11,799 bases of DNA from positions 1 to 11,799 of the forward strand of contig JAEDJB010000052.1 of NCBI GenBank assembly GCA_016296565.1, in the 5' to 3' direction. The stretch's first letter is position 1; every line of letters begins with the position of its first letter. The stretch comes from Oscillospiraceae bacterium. GTDB taxonomy: Bacteria; Bacillota; Clostridia; Oscillospirales; Oscillospiraceae. The position numbers and the translations under genes were made by a program. Below the pieces are notes generated by a model. That model was not told the origin of the DNA, did no database searches, and saw only the letters and a program-made list of their open reading frames with translations. This document shows positions 1 through 7,670 of the stretch, one piece after another.

Positions 1-984
1 GCTTCCCCTGAGCGCACCGAGCACCTTATCAACTGGCTGAAAGAGCAGAACCTGGGCGTTCACGTTTCCCAGGGTGAATATCAGACCGTTCTGGGCCTTA
101 TCGGCAACACCTCCAAGGTGGATATGGAGATGCTCCAGAGTCTGGACATCGTGGAGTCCGTTACCCGGGTGTCGGACCCCTTCAAGGCCGTGAACCGGAA
201 GTTCCACCCCGACGACACCGTCATCCGGGTGGGGAACGCTGCCATCGGCGGCGGCAACTTCGCCCTCATCGCCGGCCCCTGCTCCGTGGAAAACGAGGCC
301 CAGATCACCTTCGTGGCAGAACAGGTGAAGAAGGCCGGCGCTGCCTTCCTTCGCGGCGGCGCTTTCAAGCCCCGCACCTCTCCCTATGACTTCCAGGGCT
401 TGGGCGCCGAGGGCATCCGCCTGCTGCTGGAGGCCAAGAAGGCCACCGGCCTGCCCATCGTCACCGAGCTCATGGACATCCGCAACATCGACCTCTTCGA
501 GGACGTGGACGTGATCCAGGTAGGCGCCCGGAACACCCAGAACTTTGACATGCTCAAGGAGCTGGGCAAGACCCAGAAGCCCATCCTCTTAAAGCGCGGC
601 CTGGCCGGCACCATCAAAGAGCTGCTCATGAGCGCCGAGTACATCATGGCCAACGGCAACGAGAACGTGATCCTCTGCGAGCGTGGCATCCGAACCTATG
701 AGTCCACCTACACCCGGAACACCCTGGACCTGTCCGCCGTGCCCGTTCTGAAGAGCCTGACCCACCTGCCCGTGGTGGTGGACCCCAGCCACGCCACCGG
801 CCACACCTACCTGGTGGAGCCCATGGCCATGGCCGCCGCCGCTGCCGGAGCCGACGCCATCATGATCGAGGTTCACAACGACCCGCCCCACGCCCTGTGC
901 GACGGCGCCCAGTCCCTCACCCCTGATGAGTTCGCCCAGACAGCCAGGAAGATCTTCAAAATCCGGGAGGCGATGGAAGGATGA
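1..984 (+). CDS. aroF: 3-deoxy-7-phosphoheptulonate synthase (DAHP synthase), 5' partial
   Basis: This enzyme joins phosphoenolpyruvate and erythrose 4-phosphate to make DAHP, the first step of the shikimate pathway. The frame is open from base 1, so the start codon lies upstream; 327 residues are visible, and the Thermotoga/Bacillus-type enzyme is about 340, so only a few residues are missing. Visible residues 1-70 look like the N-terminal ferredoxin-like regulatory domain of this subfamily (type I-beta). The catalytic barrel follows, with AGPCS (metal-ligand Cys94), GGAFKPRTSPY, LKRG, CERGIRTYE, DPSHATGH (His264) and the late MIEVHNDP segment with the Glu and Asp metal ligands. In characterised relatives the N-terminal domain carries feedback inhibition by aromatic amino acids; the same is inferred here. 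The stop codon overlaps the tyrA start as ATGA. The assignment is secure; some databases call this type aroG or aroA(f). Confidence 0.95.
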   Translation, partial: ASPERTEHLINWLKEQNLGVHVSQGEYQTVLGLIGNTSKVDMEMLQSLDIVESVTRVSDPFKAVNRKFHPDDTVIRVGNAAIGGGNFALIAGPCSVENEAQITFVAEQVKKAGAAFLRGGAFKPRTSPYDFQGLGAEGIRLLLEAKKATGLPIVTELMDIRNIDLFEDVDVIQVGARNTQNFDMLKELGKTQKPILLKRGLAGTIKELLMSAEYIMANGNENVILCERGIRTYESTYTRNTLDLSAVPVLKSLTHLPVVVDPSHATGHTYLVEPMAMAAAAAGADAIMIEVHNDPPHALCDGAQSLTPDEFAQTARKIFKIREAMEG

Positions 985-1817
985 CAGTCGGCATCATCGG
1001 CCTGGGCCTCATCGGAGGCTCCCTGGCCAAGGCGTACCGCCGGGACGCGTCTATCACCGTTCTGGGTATGGACGCAGATCACTCCATCCTGGAGTTTGCC
1101 CAGCTGGCGGAGGCCATTCACGGCCCCCTCACCGAAGAAAACCTGAAAACCGTGGACCTGCTGCTGCTGGCCACCTATCCCGAGGCGGTGGTGGAGCACA
1201 TGGAGCGGCTGGCCCCCCTGCTGGACAAGCACACCATGGTCATCGACTGCGCCGGCGTCAAGGCCCGGGTGTGCGAGGGGGTCTTCCCTCTGGCGGAGAA
1301 GTACGGCTTCCGGTTCCTGGGCGGCCACCCCATGGCGGGCACCCACCACTCCGGCTTTAAGTACAGCCGGGCTGACCTCTTCGACGGGGCTCCCATGGTG
1401 ATCGTGCCCCCCAGCTTTGACGACATCCGCCTGCTGGACGAGGCCAAGCGCCTGCTGGCCCCGGTGGGCTTCGGCCGGATCTCCATCACCACCGCCCAGG
1501 AGCACGACAGGCGCATCGCCTTCACCTCCCAGATGGCCCACGTGGTGTCCAACGCCTATATCAAGAGCCCCACCGCCCGGGTGCACGACGGCTTCTCCGC
1601 CGGCAGCTACAAGGACCTGACCCGGGTGGCCTGGCTGAACCCGGAGATGTGGACGGAACTCTTCCTGGAAAACAAGGAGCATCTGCTCTTTGAGCTGGAC
1701 ACCCTCATCAGCAGCCTGGAGGCCTACCAGAAGGCTCTGCGGGAGGAGGACAGCGAGACCCTCCGCCAGCTGCTGGACGACGGCCGCAGAATCAAAGAGG
1801 AGGTGGACGGGCATTGA
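981..1817 (+). CDS. tyrA: Prephenate dehydrogenase (no ACT domain)
   Basis: It oxidises and decarboxylates prephenate to 4-hydroxyphenylpyruvate with NAD(P)+, the committed step to tyrosine. The 278-residue protein begins with a Rossmann dinucleotide fold (GLGLIGGS, residues 7-14). The GGHPMAG segment at 114-120 and the TSQMAHV segment at 182-188 are typical of the family; His187 matches the catalytic/substrate-binding histidine of the SHLPH-like motif. The C-terminal half (about 165-278) is the helical dimerisation domain. Bacillus TyrA carries a C-terminal ACT domain and is about 370 residues long; this protein ends before one, so tyrosine feedback through an ACT domain is not expected. The start is set by the ATGA overlap with aroF and by GGAGGCGATGGAAGG just upstream. 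The stop overlaps the aroB TTG start. Cofactor choice (NAD or NADP) cannot be read with certainty. Confidence 0.93.
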   Translation: MTVGIIGLGLIGGSLAKAYRRDASITVLGMDADHSILEFAQLAEAIHGPLTEENLKTVDLLLLATYPEAVVEHMERLAPLLDKHTMVIDCAGVKARVCEGVFPLAEKYGFRFLGGHPMAGTHHSGFKYSRADLFDGAPMVIVPPSFDDIRLLDEAKRLLAPVGFGRISITTAQEHDRRIAFTSQMAHVVSNAYIKSPTARVHDGFSAGSYKDLTRVAWLNPEMWTELFLENKEHLLFELDTLISSLEAYQKALREEDSETLRQLLDDGRRIKEEVDGH

Positions 1818-2872
1818 CCACCGTTTCCGTTCGGGCATCCCGATCCTATGACGTGAAGGTGGGCCGGGGCCTGCTGGACACCCTGGGCGTGGAGTCCGCC
1901 GCCCTGCTGAAGGGTCGGACCGCCGCCATCGTGTCGGACAGCAACGTGGCCCCCCTCTACCTGGACAAGGCGAAGGCCAGCCTGGAGCAGGCGGGCTTTC
2001 AGGTCTGCTCCTTCGTGTTCCCCGCCGGGGAAGCCTCCAAAAACGGGCAGACCTACTTGGACCTGCTGGAATTTCTGGCGGAGCACCAGATCACCCGGTC
2101 CGACGGCCTGGTGGCTCTGGGCGGCGGCGTGGTGGGGGACCTCACCGGCTTTGCCGCCGCCACCTTCCTGCGGGGGGTGGATTTCATCCAGATTCCCACC
2201 ACCCTGCTGGCGGCGGTGGACGCCTCCGTGGGGGGCAAAACCGCCATTGACCTGAAAAACGGCAAGAACCTGGCCGGGGCATTCTATCAGCCCCGCCTGG
2301 TTCTCTGCGACCTGAACACCCTGGACACCCTCCCGGCGGAGATCTTTGCCGACGGCTGCGCCGAGGTGATCAAATACGGCATGATCGGGGACCGAGGCCT
2401 TCTGGACCTGCTGGAGACCACGGACTTTCAAAAGGACCCGGAGGAGATCGTGGCCCGGTGCGTTGCCCAGAAGCGGGACCTGGTGGAGCAGGACGAGTTC
2501 GACACCGGCGCCCGGCAACTGCTGAACCTGGGCCACACCATCGGCCACGGCATCGAGGCGTGCAGCGGCTACCAGCTCTCCCACGGCAAGGCGGTGGCCA
2601 TCGGCATGACCCTCATCACCCGGGCGGCGGTGTCCTTCGGCCTGTGCCCGGCGGAGGCTCTGCCCCGGCTTCAGAGCCTGCTGAAGAAGTACCGCCTGCC
2701 TGACGCCACAGACTATGAGGCCCGGGCGCTGTATGAAAAGACCCTGTCCGACAAGAAGCGCACCGGCAGCACCATCCGCCTGGTGGTTCCCACCGCCTGG
2801 GGGAAGAGCCAGCTGCATCAGGTGGCCGTTCCGGACCTGCTACAATGGATCGAGAAAGGGCTGAGCCTATGA
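1814..2872 (+). CDS. aroB: 3-dehydroquinate synthase
   Basis: AroB converts DAHP to 3-dehydroquinate using bound NAD+ and a divalent metal, usually zinc. The 352-residue length is normal. The N-terminal NAD-binding half contains GGGVVGDLTG (from residue 103) and the active-site stretch IPTTLLAAVDASVGGKTA. The metal ligands are visible as Glu184 in CAEVIKYG, His245 in TIGHGIE and His257 in SHGKAVAIGM. The start is a TTG codon at 1814 that shares bases with the tyrA stop (TTGA). The preceding AGAGGAGGTGG around 1796-1806 is a strong ribosome binding site and supports that start; no ATG lies nearby in frame. The stop overlaps the aroA start (ATGA). Function is assigned from clear family motifs. 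Confidence 0.95.
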   Translation: MTTVSVRASRSYDVKVGRGLLDTLGVESAALLKGRTAAIVSDSNVAPLYLDKAKASLEQAGFQVCSFVFPAGEASKNGQTYLDLLEFLAEHQITRSDGLVALGGGVVGDLTGFAAATFLRGVDFIQIPTTLLAAVDASVGGKTAIDLKNGKNLAGAFYQPRLVLCDLNTLDTLPAEIFADGCAEVIKYGMIGDRGLLDLLETTDFQKDPEEIVARCVAQKRDLVEQDEFDTGARQLLNLGHTIGHGIEACSGYQLSHGKAVAIGMTLITRAAVSFGLCPAEALPRLQSLLKKYRLPDATDYEARALYEKTLSDKKRTGSTIRLVVPTAWGKSQLHQVAVPDLLQWIEKGLSL

Positions 2873-4143
2873 CTGTCACCATCCAGCCGGGCCCTGTTTC
2901 CGGCGCCCTGGCCGCCATTCCCTCCAAGTCCGCCGCCCACCGGCTGCTGATCTGCGCCGCCCTGGGGGACCGGCCCGCCCTTGTGGTCTGCGACAAGGAG
3001 TCCCAGGACATTGCCGCTACCATCCGGTGCCTCACCGGCCTGGGAGCGGAGATTCACCGGGAGGGGGCGGCCTACCGGGTCACCCCCATCCGCCGGGATC
3101 AGATCCCCAACCCCTGCACCTTAGACTGCGGGGAGAGCGGCTCCACCCTTCGCTTTCTTCTGCCTGTGGTCTGCGCCCTGGGGGCCACAGGGACCTTCCA
3201 CATGGCCGGACGGCTGGCCCACCGGCCCATGGAGCCCCTGGCAACTCAGCTGAGAGAACACGGCTGCACCATTACCCCCCGGCCGGAGGAAAACCAGATG
3301 GACGTATCTGGCGTGCTCACCCCCGGCCGGTTCGTCCTGCCCGGAAATGTGTCCTCCCAGTTTATCTCCGGCCTGCTCTTTGCCCTGCCCCTGCTGGGGG
3401 AGAGCAGCCGGCTGATGGTGGAGGGGGAAGTGGAGTCCAAGGGCTACATTGACCTGACTCTCCGGGCCCTGTCTGACTTCGGTGTGGTCCCCGAACCCCT
3501 GGAAGGGGGCTGGAGCATCCCCCCGGTGGGCTATCACGGCCCCGAAACCGTGCAGGTGGAGGGGGACTGGTCCAACGCCGCCCCCTGGCTGTGCATGGGA
3601 GTTATGGGAGGGGAAGGCATAACCGTCACCGGCATGGACCCGGACTCCCTCCAGGGAGATAAGGCGGTCTGTGAGGTTCTGGCCCGGATGGGCGGTCGTA
3701 TCTCCCGGGACGGGGGCGACTACACCGCCCGGCCCGGCCAGCTGGCCCCCACAGTGATCGACGCCCGGAACATTCCCGACCTGGTGCCCGTTCTGGCAGC
3801 GGCCGCTGCCGCGGCCCCGGGGGAGACCCGCATTGTGGGAGCCGCCCGCCTGCGGCTGAAGGAGTCCGACCGGCTGGTGACCACCGCCCAGACTCTGAAC
3901 GCTCTGGGGGGGCAGGTGGAGGAGACCGAGGACGGCCTCATCATCCACGGCCGGGAAACCCTCGCCGGCGGCACCGTGGACGCCCAGGGGGATCACCGCA
4001 TTGCCATGGCGGCGGCGGTGGCCTCGGTGGCCTGTGAAGGCCCGGTGACCGTCACCGGCGCCCAGGCGGTGGACAAGTCCTACCCAACCTTCTGGCAGGA
4101 GCTGCGGGGGCTGGGGAAGAACGCAGAGGAAACTCTGTCTTGA
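2869..4143 (+). CDS. aroA: 3-phosphoshikimate 1-carboxyvinyltransferase (EPSP synthase)
   Basis: It transfers the enolpyruvyl group of phosphoenolpyruvate to shikimate 3-phosphate. With the start at 2869 the protein has 424 residues, normal for the family. That start overlaps the aroB stop as ATGA and sits 8 nt after GAGAAAGGG (2852-2860); an in-frame ATG at 2845 lies inside aroB with no comparable binding site. Key residues are present: Lys20-Ser21 and Arg25 (PSKSAAHR), Arg95 in CGESGSTLRFL, GDWSNAAPW, Asp304 in NIPD, Lys331/Arg335 in LKESDR, Arg377 in GDHRIAMA and Lys403 in VDKSYP. The PEP/glyphosate loop reads GESGSTLRF where E. coli has GNAGTAMRP, so Ser92 and Phe96 stand at E. coli Thr97 and Pro101. 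This form is, from memory, common in clostridia. The stop codon forms part of a -35 box for the next promoter. Confidence 0.95.
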   Translation: MTVTIQPGPVSGALAAIPSKSAAHRLLICAALGDRPALVVCDKESQDIAATIRCLTGLGAEIHREGAAYRVTPIRRDQIPNPCTLDCGESGSTLRFLLPVVCALGATGTFHMAGRLAHRPMEPLATQLREHGCTITPRPEENQMDVSGVLTPGRFVLPGNVSSQFISGLLFALPLLGESSRLMVEGEVESKGYIDLTLRALSDFGVVPEPLEGGWSIPPVGYHGPETVQVEGDWSNAAPWLCMGVMGGEGITVTGMDPDSLQGDKAVCEVLARMGGRISRDGGDYTARPGQLAPTVIDARNIPDLVPVLAAAAAAAPGETRIVGAARLRLKESDRLVTTAQTLNALGGQVEETEDGLIIHGRETLAGGTVDAQGDHRIAMAAAVASVACEGPVTVTGAQAVDKSYPTFWQELRGLGKNAEETLS

Positions 4144-4167
4144 CGCGCCGCCCAATACAGATATAAT
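4140..4167 (+). promoter_or_regulatory. Internal sigma-A promoter between aroA and aroC
   Basis: TTGACG (4140-4145) and TATAAT (4162-4167) are separated by 16 bp, close to the ideal vegetative promoter. The -35 box contains the aroA stop codon. Transcription would start near 4173-4175, giving a leader of about 25 nt before aroC, with GAGGA (4187-4191) 7 nt before its ATG. This 55-nt gap is the only non-overlapping junction in the operon, so it probably provides a second transcription entry for aroC, pheA, aroEK and aroQ. Confidence 0.75.
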
Positions 4168-4198
4168 AAAGATACTTCAACAAATCGAGGACGCAGCT

Positions 4199-5299
4199 AT
4201 GAGCAGTATCTATCACGGTCAGCTGACCGTTTCTATCTTTGGCCAGTCCCACGCCCCGGCCATCGGGGTCACGGTGGACGGAATTCCCGCCGGGGAAACG
4301 GTGGACCTGGAGGAGCTCCAGGCCTTTCTGGCCCGGCGTGCCCCCGGCACCGGCGCCTGGTCCACCACCCGGAAGGAGGGGGACAAGCCGGAGTTTCTTT
4401 CCGGCCTGGTCCAGGGCAAGACCTGCGGAGCCCCCCTGGCCGCCGTCATCCGGAACACCAACACCCGGTCCGGGGACTATGAGAACCTGAAGGACATCCC
4501 CCGTCCCGGCCACGCCGACTACACCGCCCAGGTGAAGTACGGCGGCTTTCAGGACGTGGCCGGGGGCGGCCACTTCTCCGGCCGGCTCACCGCCCCCCTG
4601 TGCATTGCCGGGGGAATCTGCAAGCAGCTTCTGGCCCGCCGGGGCATCTTCGTGGGAGCCCACATCGCCGCCATCGCCGGGATTCCGGACGCCTCCTTCG
4701 ACCCTGTGGGTCTGGAGCAGGCCGGCCTGCTGGCTCCCGGGGAAAAACGGTTCCCCGTCATTGACGACGAAGCGGGGGCGCGGATGCAGGAGGCCATCGC
4801 CGAGGCCAAGGCCCAGCTGGACTCCGTGGGCGGGGTCATTGAGTGCGCCGTGCTGGGCCTGCCCGCCGGCCTGGGAGACCCCATGCTGGACGGCATGGAA
4901 AACCGGATCGCCCGCCTGACCTTTGCCATCCCCGCGGTCAAGGGGGTGGAGTTCGGGGCCGGATTTGAGGTGGCAACCCTCCGGGGCAGCCAGAACAACG
5001 ACCCCTTCTACATGGACGGGGACCGGGTCAGAACCCGCACCAACCATTCCGGGGGCATCCTGGGGGGCATCACCAACGGCATGCCCCTGGTGTTCCGGGC
5101 GGCGGTGAAGCCCACCCCCTCCATCGGCCAGGTGCAGGACAGCGTGAGCCTGTCCCGGAAGGAGAACACCAAGCTGGAGATCAAGGGCCGTCACGACCCC
5201 TGCATCGTCCCCCGGGCGGTGCCCTGCGTGGAGGCGGCGGCAGCCATTGCGGTTTATGATGCTCTGCTGGAGCAGGAGAAAAGGAGAGAACAGCCATGA
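4199..5299 (+). CDS. aroC: Chorismate synthase
   Basis: It removes phosphate from EPSP by trans-1,4-elimination to form chorismate, using reduced FMN that is not consumed. The 366-residue length is typical. The N-terminal signature is FGQSHAPAIGV (residues 14-24) where most enzymes have GESHG; the essential His18 is kept. The second signature region reads GGGHFSGRLTA (His125, Arg129), and the third begins at RHDP (331-334) and continues CIVPRAVPCVEA. The enzyme lacks an obvious extra NADPH:FMN reductase domain, so it is probably monofunctional and needs FMN reduced elsewhere. The gene has its own promoter and binding site upstream, and its stop overlaps the pheA start (ATGA). The GQSHA variant does not cast doubt on the family, since the rest matches from end to end. 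Confidence 0.94.
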   Translation: MSSIYHGQLTVSIFGQSHAPAIGVTVDGIPAGETVDLEELQAFLARRAPGTGAWSTTRKEGDKPEFLSGLVQGKTCGAPLAAVIRNTNTRSGDYENLKDIPRPGHADYTAQVKYGGFQDVAGGGHFSGRLTAPLCIAGGICKQLLARRGIFVGAHIAAIAGIPDASFDPVGLEQAGLLAPGEKRFPVIDDEAGARMQEAIAEAKAQLDSVGGVIECAVLGLPAGLGDPMLDGMENRIARLTFAIPAVKGVEFGAGFEVATLRGSQNNDPFYMDGDRVRTRTNHSGGILGGITNGMPLVFRAAVKPTPSIGQVQDSVSLSRKENTKLEIKGRHDPCIVPRAVPCVEAAAAIAVYDALLEQEKRREQP

Positions 5300-6438
5300 G
5301 CTTAGAAGAACTGAGAAAAGAGATCGACGTCATTGACGATACCCTGGTCCGGGCCTTTGTGGACCGGATGAACGTGGTGGCCCAGGTGGGCCAGGCCAAG
5401 AAGGACAGCGACCTGCCGGTGCTGGACGTGGCCCGGGAGCGGCAGAAGCTGGCGGACATCGCCTCCAAGCTTCCCCCGGAGCTGGAGCAGTACGGCTACG
5501 CCCTGTGGTCCATGCTCTTTGAGATCAGCCGGGGCTACCAGAGCGCCATGAACCCCCAGCCCTCCGCCCTGCGGAAGGAGATCGAAGGGGCCATGTCCTC
5601 CACCCCCAACCTGTTCCCCCCCAAGGCCACCGTTGCCTGCCAGGGCGTGGAAGGGGCCTACTCCCAGTTGGCCTGTGGAAAGCTCTTCAAGCACCCCCAG
5701 GTGATGTACTTCGGCAGTTTTGAGAGCGTCTTTGCCGCCGTGGAGAACGGCTTCTGCCAGTACGGCGTGCTCCCCCTGGAAAACAGCACCGCCGGTTCCG
5801 TCACCCAGATCTACGACCTGATGCTGAACCACAAGTTCAAGATCGTCCGCTCCACCCGGCTGAAGGTGGACCACAACCTGGTGGCCAAGCGGGGCGCCAA
5901 GCTGGAGGATGTGAAGGAGATCTTCTCCCATCCCCAGGCCATCAGCCAGTGCAGCGCCTATCTGGAGAAGCTCAAGGGCGTGAAGGTCACCCCCTGCGCC
6001 AACACCGCCGCTGCCGCCGAGGCTGTGGCCAAGTCCGAGCGGACCGACGTGGCCGCCATCAGCTCCCACAGCTGCATTGAGCTTTACGGCCTGGAGCGTC
6101 TGGCTGCCGACATCCAGGACCGGGGCAACAACTACACCCGGTTTATCTGCATCTCCAAGAACCTGGAGATCTACCCCGGCGCGGACAAGACCAGCCTTAT
6201 GATGGTCACCCCCCACCGGCCCGGCTCCCTGTATCAGATTCTGGCCCGGTTCTACACCCTGGGCCTGAACATCATCAAGCTGGAGAGCCGTCCCATCCCC
6301 GGCCGGGACTTTGAGTTCATGTTCTACTTCGACCTGGAGACCTCCGTGTACTCCGATGAGTTTATCCGCATGGTGGACGACCTGAACACCATCTGCGACG
6401 AGTTCCAGTATCTGGGCAGCTACAGCGAGGTGATCTGA
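5296..6438 (+). CDS. pheA: Bifunctional chorismate mutase / prephenate dehydratase with ACT domain (P-protein)
   Basis: The protein rearranges chorismate to prephenate and then dehydrates and decarboxylates it to phenylpyruvate, the committed step to phenylalanine. Its 380 residues are close to the E. coli P-protein (386). Residues 1-90 form an AroQ-type helical chorismate mutase (LRKEIDVIDDTLVRAF, ARERQKL). Residues about 112-290 are the dehydratase, with QGVEGAYSQ (116-124), PLENSTAGSV (160-169), FSHPQAISQC and the catalytic TRF (281-283). Residues about 299-380 form an ACT domain with GSLY (310-313) and ESRP (330-333), the phenylalanine-binding motifs, so feedback inhibition by phenylalanine is expected. 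It is probably the only chorismate mutase in the operon and so also supplies prephenate to TyrA. AAGGAG (5281-5286) precedes the ATG; the stop and the aroE start share one base (TGATG). Confidence 0.95.
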   Translation: MSLEELRKEIDVIDDTLVRAFVDRMNVVAQVGQAKKDSDLPVLDVARERQKLADIASKLPPELEQYGYALWSMLFEISRGYQSAMNPQPSALRKEIEGAMSSTPNLFPPKATVACQGVEGAYSQLACGKLFKHPQVMYFGSFESVFAAVENGFCQYGVLPLENSTAGSVTQIYDLMLNHKFKIVRSTRLKVDHNLVAKRGAKLEDVKEIFSHPQAISQCSAYLEKLKGVKVTPCANTAAAAEAVAKSERTDVAAISSHSCIELYGLERLAADIQDRGNNYTRFICISKNLEIYPGADKTSLMMVTPHRPGSLYQILARFYTLGLNIIKLESRPIPGRDFEFMFYFDLETSVYSDEFIRMVDDLNTICDEFQYLGSYSEVI

Positions 6439-7670
6439 TGCGATTCGGACTGTTGGGGGAAAAGCTGGGTCACAGCTACTCCCCTGAGCTTCACGCCTTC
6501 TTTGGGGACTATGACTACGAGCTGTTCGAGGTGGCCCCCGGGGACCTGGGAGACTTTCTCCGGGAGCGGGATTTCCAGGGCCTGAACGTGACCATTCCCT
6601 ATAAGACCACAGTCCATGACATCTGCGAGCATCTCACCGAGGCGGCCGAGGCCATCGGCAGCGTAAACACGGTGGTCAAGCAGCCGGACGGCACCCTTTT
6701 GGGGGACAACACCGACGCCGCTGGGTTTGAGGGCATGGTGTGGAAGAGCCGGGTCCGGGTTCTGGGCCGCAAGTGCCTGGTGCTGGGCTCCGGCGGAGCA
6801 AGCCTGGCGGTGCGGTATGTGCTGAACAAGCTGGGCGCCGGCCAGGTGGTGGTGATCTCCCGCAGCGGGGAGGACAACTACCACAACCTGGACAAGCATA
6901 AGGACGCTTCCATCATTGTGAACACCACCCCCGTGGGCATGTACCCCAAAACCGGGGCCGCGCCCGTGGACCTGAGAGACTTTCCCCAGTGCGAAGGGGT
7001 GCTGGATATCATCTACAACCCCGCCCGCACCGCCCTCATCCAGCAGGCGGAGGCCCTGGGCATCCCCTGCCTGGGCGGCCTGTACATGCTGGTGGAGCAG
7101 GCCCGGTGCGCCAGCCAGGTGTTCACCGGCAAGCCTCTGCCTGCCATCCGCTCCAAGGAGGCCTACAGCGTCATGAGCCGCCGGAAGGACAACCGGATTC
7201 TCATCGGGATGCCCGGCTCCGGCAAGAGCACCGTGGGCCGCATCCTGGCCCAGCGGCTGGGTCGGCCCTTCGTGGACTGCGACACGGAGCTGGAAAAGCG
7301 CCTGGGCATGACCGCCGGGGATTACATCCTGAAGGCGGGGGAGGAGGACTTCCGGGCCCAGGAGACCGCCATGCTGGCCCAGCTGGGCAAGGAGTCCGGC
7401 CTGGTCATCGCCACCGGCGGCGGCTGCGTCACCCGGCCGGAAAACTACCCCCTGCTCCACCAGAACGGAACCATCATCTTCCTGGAGCGGGAGCTGTCCA
7501 AGCTGCCCAAGAAGGGACGGCCTCTGTCCCTGCGGGGGAATCTGCAGGATATGTACACCATCCGCCTGCCCATGTACCGCCGGTTTGCCGACCTGATTGT
7601 GCCCAACGACGGCAGCCCGGAGACGGTGGCCAAGAATGTGGAGGAAGCCTATGAACATTTTAGTGATTAA
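6438..7670 (+). CDS. aroE-aroK: Fused shikimate 5-dehydrogenase / shikimate kinase
   Basis: Two consecutive pathway enzymes share one 410-residue chain. Residues 1 to about 240 are the dehydrogenase, which reduces 3-dehydroshikimate with NADPH: GHSYSPELH, NVTIPYK with catalytic Lys56, GDNTDAAG with Asp93, GSGGAS (117-122) and NTTPVGMYP. Residues from about 250 to 410 are the kinase, which phosphorylates shikimate at O3: Walker A GMPGSGKST (257-265), DCD (Asp280, Asp282), Arg306 in DFRAQE, TGGGC (327-330), Arg361 in GRPL and Arg376 in RLPMYRR. All expected catalytic residues of both parts are present, so both are likely active. The linker is only about 10 residues. GAGGTGATC (6427-6435) before the ATG matches the 16S tail over nine bases. 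An in-frame ATG at 7173 preceded by AAGGAGG could also yield kinase alone. The gene overlaps aroQ by 20 nt. Confidence 0.94.
   Translation: MRFGLLGEKLGHSYSPELHAFFGDYDYELFEVAPGDLGDFLRERDFQGLNVTIPYKTTVHDICEHLTEAAEAIGSVNTVVKQPDGTLLGDNTDAAGFEGMVWKSRVRVLGRKCLVLGSGGASLAVRYVLNKLGAGQVVVISRSGEDNYHNLDKHKDASIIVNTTPVGMYPKTGAAPVDLRDFPQCEGVLDIIYNPARTALIQQAEALGIPCLGGLYMLVEQARCASQVFTGKPLPAIRSKEAYSVMSRRKDNRILIGMPGSGKSTVGRILAQRLGRPFVDCDTELEKRLGMTAGDYILKAGEEDFRAQETAMLAQLGKESGLVIATGGGCVTRPENYPLLHQNGTIIFLERELSKLPKKGRPLSLRGNLQDMYTIRLPMYRRFADLIVPNDGSPETVAKNVEEAYEHFSD
7155..7175 (+). promoter_or_regulatory. Possible internal ribosome binding site and start for a stand-alone shikimate kinase
   Basis: AAGGAGG (7155-7161) matches the anti-Shine-Dalgarno sequence fully and lies 11 nt before an in-frame ATG (7173-7175, residue 246 of the fusion). 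Initiation here would make a protein of 165 residues, the normal length of a free shikimate kinase. The spacing is a little long, and the bases also encode Lys-Glu-Ala of the linker, so chance is possible. Confidence 0.4.

Noticed and set aside
1724..2818. Long minus-strand ORF opposite aroB, and similar ones at 4052-5194, 5302-6216 and 6420-7721
   Set aside because: They lie antisense to clearly conserved genes and are rich in Gly, His, Gln and Val, the usual shadow of GC-rich codons.
2841..2846. TACAAT as a -10 box before aroA
   Set aside because: No -35 match at 15-19 bp upstream; it lies within the aroB coding sequence.
2845..2868. Upstream ATG that would extend AroA by eight residues
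   Set aside because: The ATG at 2869 has the better binding site and the ATGA overlap used elsewhere in the operon.
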